Of a stretch of 64,000 bases of DNA, positions 62,143 through 64,000 are shown piece after piece. Origin of the DNA: Planctomycetota bacterium (GTDB lineage Bacteria; Planctomycetota; UBA1135; UBA2386). Made by a program: the position numbers and the translations under genes. The number at the start of each line of letters is the position of its first letter. Within the stretch, counting starts at the first letter, position 1. The notes under the pieces are model-generated. The model worked only from the letters and a program-made list of their open reading frames with translations. It searched no databases and was not told the origin of the DNA. The DNA lies in NCBI GenBank assembly GCA_016794425.1, contig JAEUHR010000042.1:240943-304942 (forward strand), given 5' to 3'.

Positions 62143-63021
62143 ATGGCCAACCTCAAGGAACTCCGCGGCCGCATCAAGTCGGTGGCCAGCATCGCGCAGA
62201 TCACGCGCGCGATGGAGATGGTCGCGTCGATGAAGCTGCGCAAGGTGCAGGCGAAGGCGCAGAGCTTCCACCCGTACACCGAGGAGATCCGGCACATGAT
62301 CGAGCGGCTGGCCGGCAAGGTCACCGGCGCCGGTGATCTGCCGTTGTTCGTCGGTCGCGAAGTCCGGACGGTCGGCATCTTCGTCGTGTCGTCGGACCGC
62401 GGTCTCTGCGGCAGCTACAACAGCAACCTGCTGTTCTCGCTGAAGAGGATCGCCGACGCACTGCAGGCCGAAGGCAAGCAGGTCAAGTTCTGGTGCTACG
62501 GCCGCAAGAGCTACACCTGGCTGCAGCGCCGCGGCTTCCACGTCGAGCGCTTCTTCGTCGAGCCGGCGCTCGACAAGGCCGACTTCACGGCCGCGAAGCT
62601 GGTCGCCGACGCGCTGGTCGAGGCCTTCACGAGCGGTCTGGTCGACGAAGTGCGCCTCTACTACACGCGCTTCCAGTCGATGATCAAGTTCGTGCCGACG
62701 CAGGAACCGTTCCTGCCGATCCGCACGATCGCGGTCGGCGAGGCCGCGGCGGACGACTACGAACTCGACTTCCTGCTCGAGCCGGACGCCAACACGGTGT
62801 TCAACCGGTTGATGCCGCGCTACCTCGAGACCGTGATCTTCGACGCGATGCTGCAGTCGCTGGCCAGTGAGCACGCGAGCCGCCGCATGGCGATGAAGAG
62901 CGCGACCGACGCCGCCGTCCGCATGAACAAGGGCCTGAAGAAGGTCTACAACCGCGCGCGGCAGGAGAACATCACCAAGGAGCTGCTCGACATCGTCGGC
63001 GGCGCCAGCGCCGTCAGCTGA
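62143..63021 (+). CDS. atpG: ATP synthase F1 subunit gamma
   Basis: A 292-aa central-stalk subunit: N-terminal helix LKELRGRIKSVASIAQITRAMEMVA, the Rossmann-like SSDRGLCGSYNSNL, and the C-terminal RMAMKSATDAAVRMNKGLKKVYNRARQENITKEL, all family hallmarks. It follows atpA by 53 nt. Confidence 0.97.
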   Translation: MANLKELRGRIKSVASIAQITRAMEMVASMKLRKVQAKAQSFHPYTEEIRHMIERLAGKVTGAGDLPLFVGREVRTVGIFVVSSDRGLCGSYNSNLLFSLKRIADALQAEGKQVKFWCYGRKSYTWLQRRGFHVERFFVEPALDKADFTAAKLVADALVEAFTSGLVDEVRLYYTRFQSMIKFVPTQEPFLPIRTIAVGEAAADDYELDFLLEPDANTVFNRLMPRYLETVIFDAMLQSLASEHASRRMAMKSATDAAVRMNKGLKKVYNRARQENITKELLDIVGGASAVS

Positions 63022-63098
63022 TCGTCCCGCTCATCCCGAGCGCGCGAGAGCCCGGCCCCATCCGCATCCAACTGACAGCATTCGACCCGAGGAAAGAC

Positions 63099-64000
63099 GT
63101 GACGACCGCGACCCAAGTGCAAGGCAAGATCCTCCAGGTGTTCGGCCCCGTGGTGGACGTGCAGTTCGCCGAAGGCCACGTGCCGAACCTCTACAACGCG
63201 ATCACCGTCGTCGACAAGCAGCGGGGCATCGACCTCGTGCTCGAGGTGGCGCAGCAGCTCGGCAACTCGTCGGTGCGCTGTGTCGCCATGTCGTCGACCG
63301 ACGGCATGAGCCGCGGCATGCCCGCCACCGACACCGGCGCACCGATCTCGGTGCCGGTCGGGGACGCGACCCGCGGTCGCCTGTTCGACGTGCTGGGCCG
63401 CGCGCTCGAGGTCAACGTGCCGCACCCGCGCACGGGCAAGCCGATGGCCGCGGTCGCCGCGAAGGCGACGCTGCCGATCCACCGCCCGGCGCCGAAGTTC
63501 GAGGACCAGCAGGCGATCACCGAGGTCTTCGAGACCGGCATCAAGGTCGTCGACCTGCTGTGCCCGTTCGCGAAGGGCGGCAAGATCGGCCTCTTCGGTG
63601 GTGCAGGCGTCGGCAAGACGGTGCTCATCCAGGAGCTGATCCGCATCACCGCCGTCGAGAAGGGCGGCTTCTCGGTGTTCTGCGGCGTCGGCGAACGCAC
63701 GCGCGAGGGCAACGACCTCTGGCTGGAAATGGCCGAAGCCGAATACACGGACGCCAAGGGCCAGAAGGCCTCGGTGCTCGACAACGCCGTGCTCGTGTTC
63801 GGCCAGATGAACGAGCCCCCGGGCGCGCGCCTGCGCGTGGCACTGACCGGCCTGACCATGGCCGAGTACTTCCGCGACCAGGAAGGCAAGGACGTGCTGC
63901 TGTTCGTCGACAACGTGTTCCGCTTCGTGCAGGCGGGCTCGGAAGTGTCGGCACTGCTCGGCCGCCTGCCGAGCGCCGTCGGTTACCAGCCGACCATGGC
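63099..64000 (+). CDS. atpD: ATP synthase F1 subunit beta (truncated by window end)
   Basis: Starts at GTG 63099 after GAGGAAAGAC and runs off the right edge; about 300 of the usual 460-480 residues are visible. GKILQVFGPVVDVQF, Walker A GGAGVGKT at residues 167-174, GERTREGND, and the catalytic-site VFGQMNEPPGARLRVALTGL and GSEVSALLGRLPSAVGYQP are all present, so this is the catalytic F1 subunit. The epsilon gene (atpC) would be expected beyond the window. Confidence 0.97.
   Translation, partial: MTTATQVQGKILQVFGPVVDVQFAEGHVPNLYNAITVVDKQRGIDLVLEVAQQLGNSSVRCVAMSSTDGMSRGMPATDTGAPISVPVGDATRGRLFDVLGRALEVNVPHPRTGKPMAAVAAKATLPIHRPAPKFEDQQAITEVFETGIKVVDLLCPFAKGGKIGLFGGAGVGKTVLIQELIRITAVEKGGFSVFCGVGERTREGNDLWLEMAEAEYTDAKGQKASVLDNAVLVFGQMNEPPGARLRVALTGLTMAEYFRDQEGKDVLLFVDNVFRFVQAGSEVSALLGRLPSAVGYQPTM

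Overview
The window is very GC-rich bacterial chromosome, packed with genes on both strands. I count 57 protein-coding calls, counting the fused yraN/sugar-transferase frame once and including a gene tail at the left edge and a truncated atpD at the right edge. There are two tRNAs. No insertion sequence, prophage, CRISPR array or rRNA is visible, and no gene-free stretch exceeds 300 bases. Genes commonly abut with ATGA or GTGA overlaps (15 cases), and GTG starts are frequent. The cell is Gram-negative: it has an outer-membrane-type porin, a pseudopilin, lipoprotein and exosortase machinery. The gene content, the ECF sigma factor with a long exported domain, and the habit of ending signal peptides in Ala-Gln suggest a deep-branching member of Planctomycetota. 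That lineage is an inference from gene content only.

Region 1 (1-9.1 kb) is an exopolysaccharide/exosortase locus: a GT4 glycosyltransferase, an exosortase fused to an EpsI-like domain, and an XrtA-type polysaccharide deacetylase. A convergent pair follows, encoding a sigma-54 response regulator and a giant TPR protein (PrsR/PrsT-like). A second component, an EpsB_2-type sugar transferase, lies about 47 kb away at 50-51.4 kb, fused in frame to a YraN domain. Region 2 (9.1-14.9 kb) is a six-gene Bat/aerotolerance-type operon: DUF58, a small membrane protein, two VWA proteins, a TPR protein and BatD. Its usual MoxR ATPase is not present.

Region 3 (14.9-22.2 kb) has tRNA-Leu, a secreted protein of unknown function, tRNA-Cys, a NIL-domain protein, gamma-glutamyltransferase, rpe, accD and truD. 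Region 4 (22.2-33.1 kb, minus strand) has a membrane-anchored ECF sigma factor with a duplicated exported module, and a complete recC-recB-recD operon.

Region 5 (33.1-40.3 kb) is a metal-homeostasis locus built from two divergent units. On the minus strand are a small His/Cys-rich membrane protein, an ECF sigma factor with a Cys/His-rich linker, and a ZIP-like/SO_0444-type permease fusion with a His-rich tail. On the plus strand are a porin and a ZnuA-ZnuC-ZnuB importer. Region 6 (40.3-48.1 kb) holds a pentaheme cytochrome, KDPG aldolase, a secreted protein, a XerC/D recombinase, an EamA exporter, a zf-TFIIB/HPF pair and an NhaR-like regulator.

Region 7 (48.1-53.9 kb) is a minus-strand operon yajC, yraN-sugar transferase, serB-like, aminotransferase, divergent from mnmA, followed by an HU gene. 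Region 8 (54-57 kb) has a HEAT-repeat lipoprotein, a type II pseudopilin and a secreted protein. Region 9 (57.1-64 kb) is the F1Fo ATP synthase operon (atpZ, an AtpI-like gene, atpB, E, F, H, A, G, and the start of atpD).

Two window-wide patterns stand out. Many candidate promoters share a TANNNT -10 box, and in several the box lies only 6-10 nt before the start codon, implying leaderless mRNAs. Also, nearly every Sec-exported protein is predicted to begin with Gln after cleavage.
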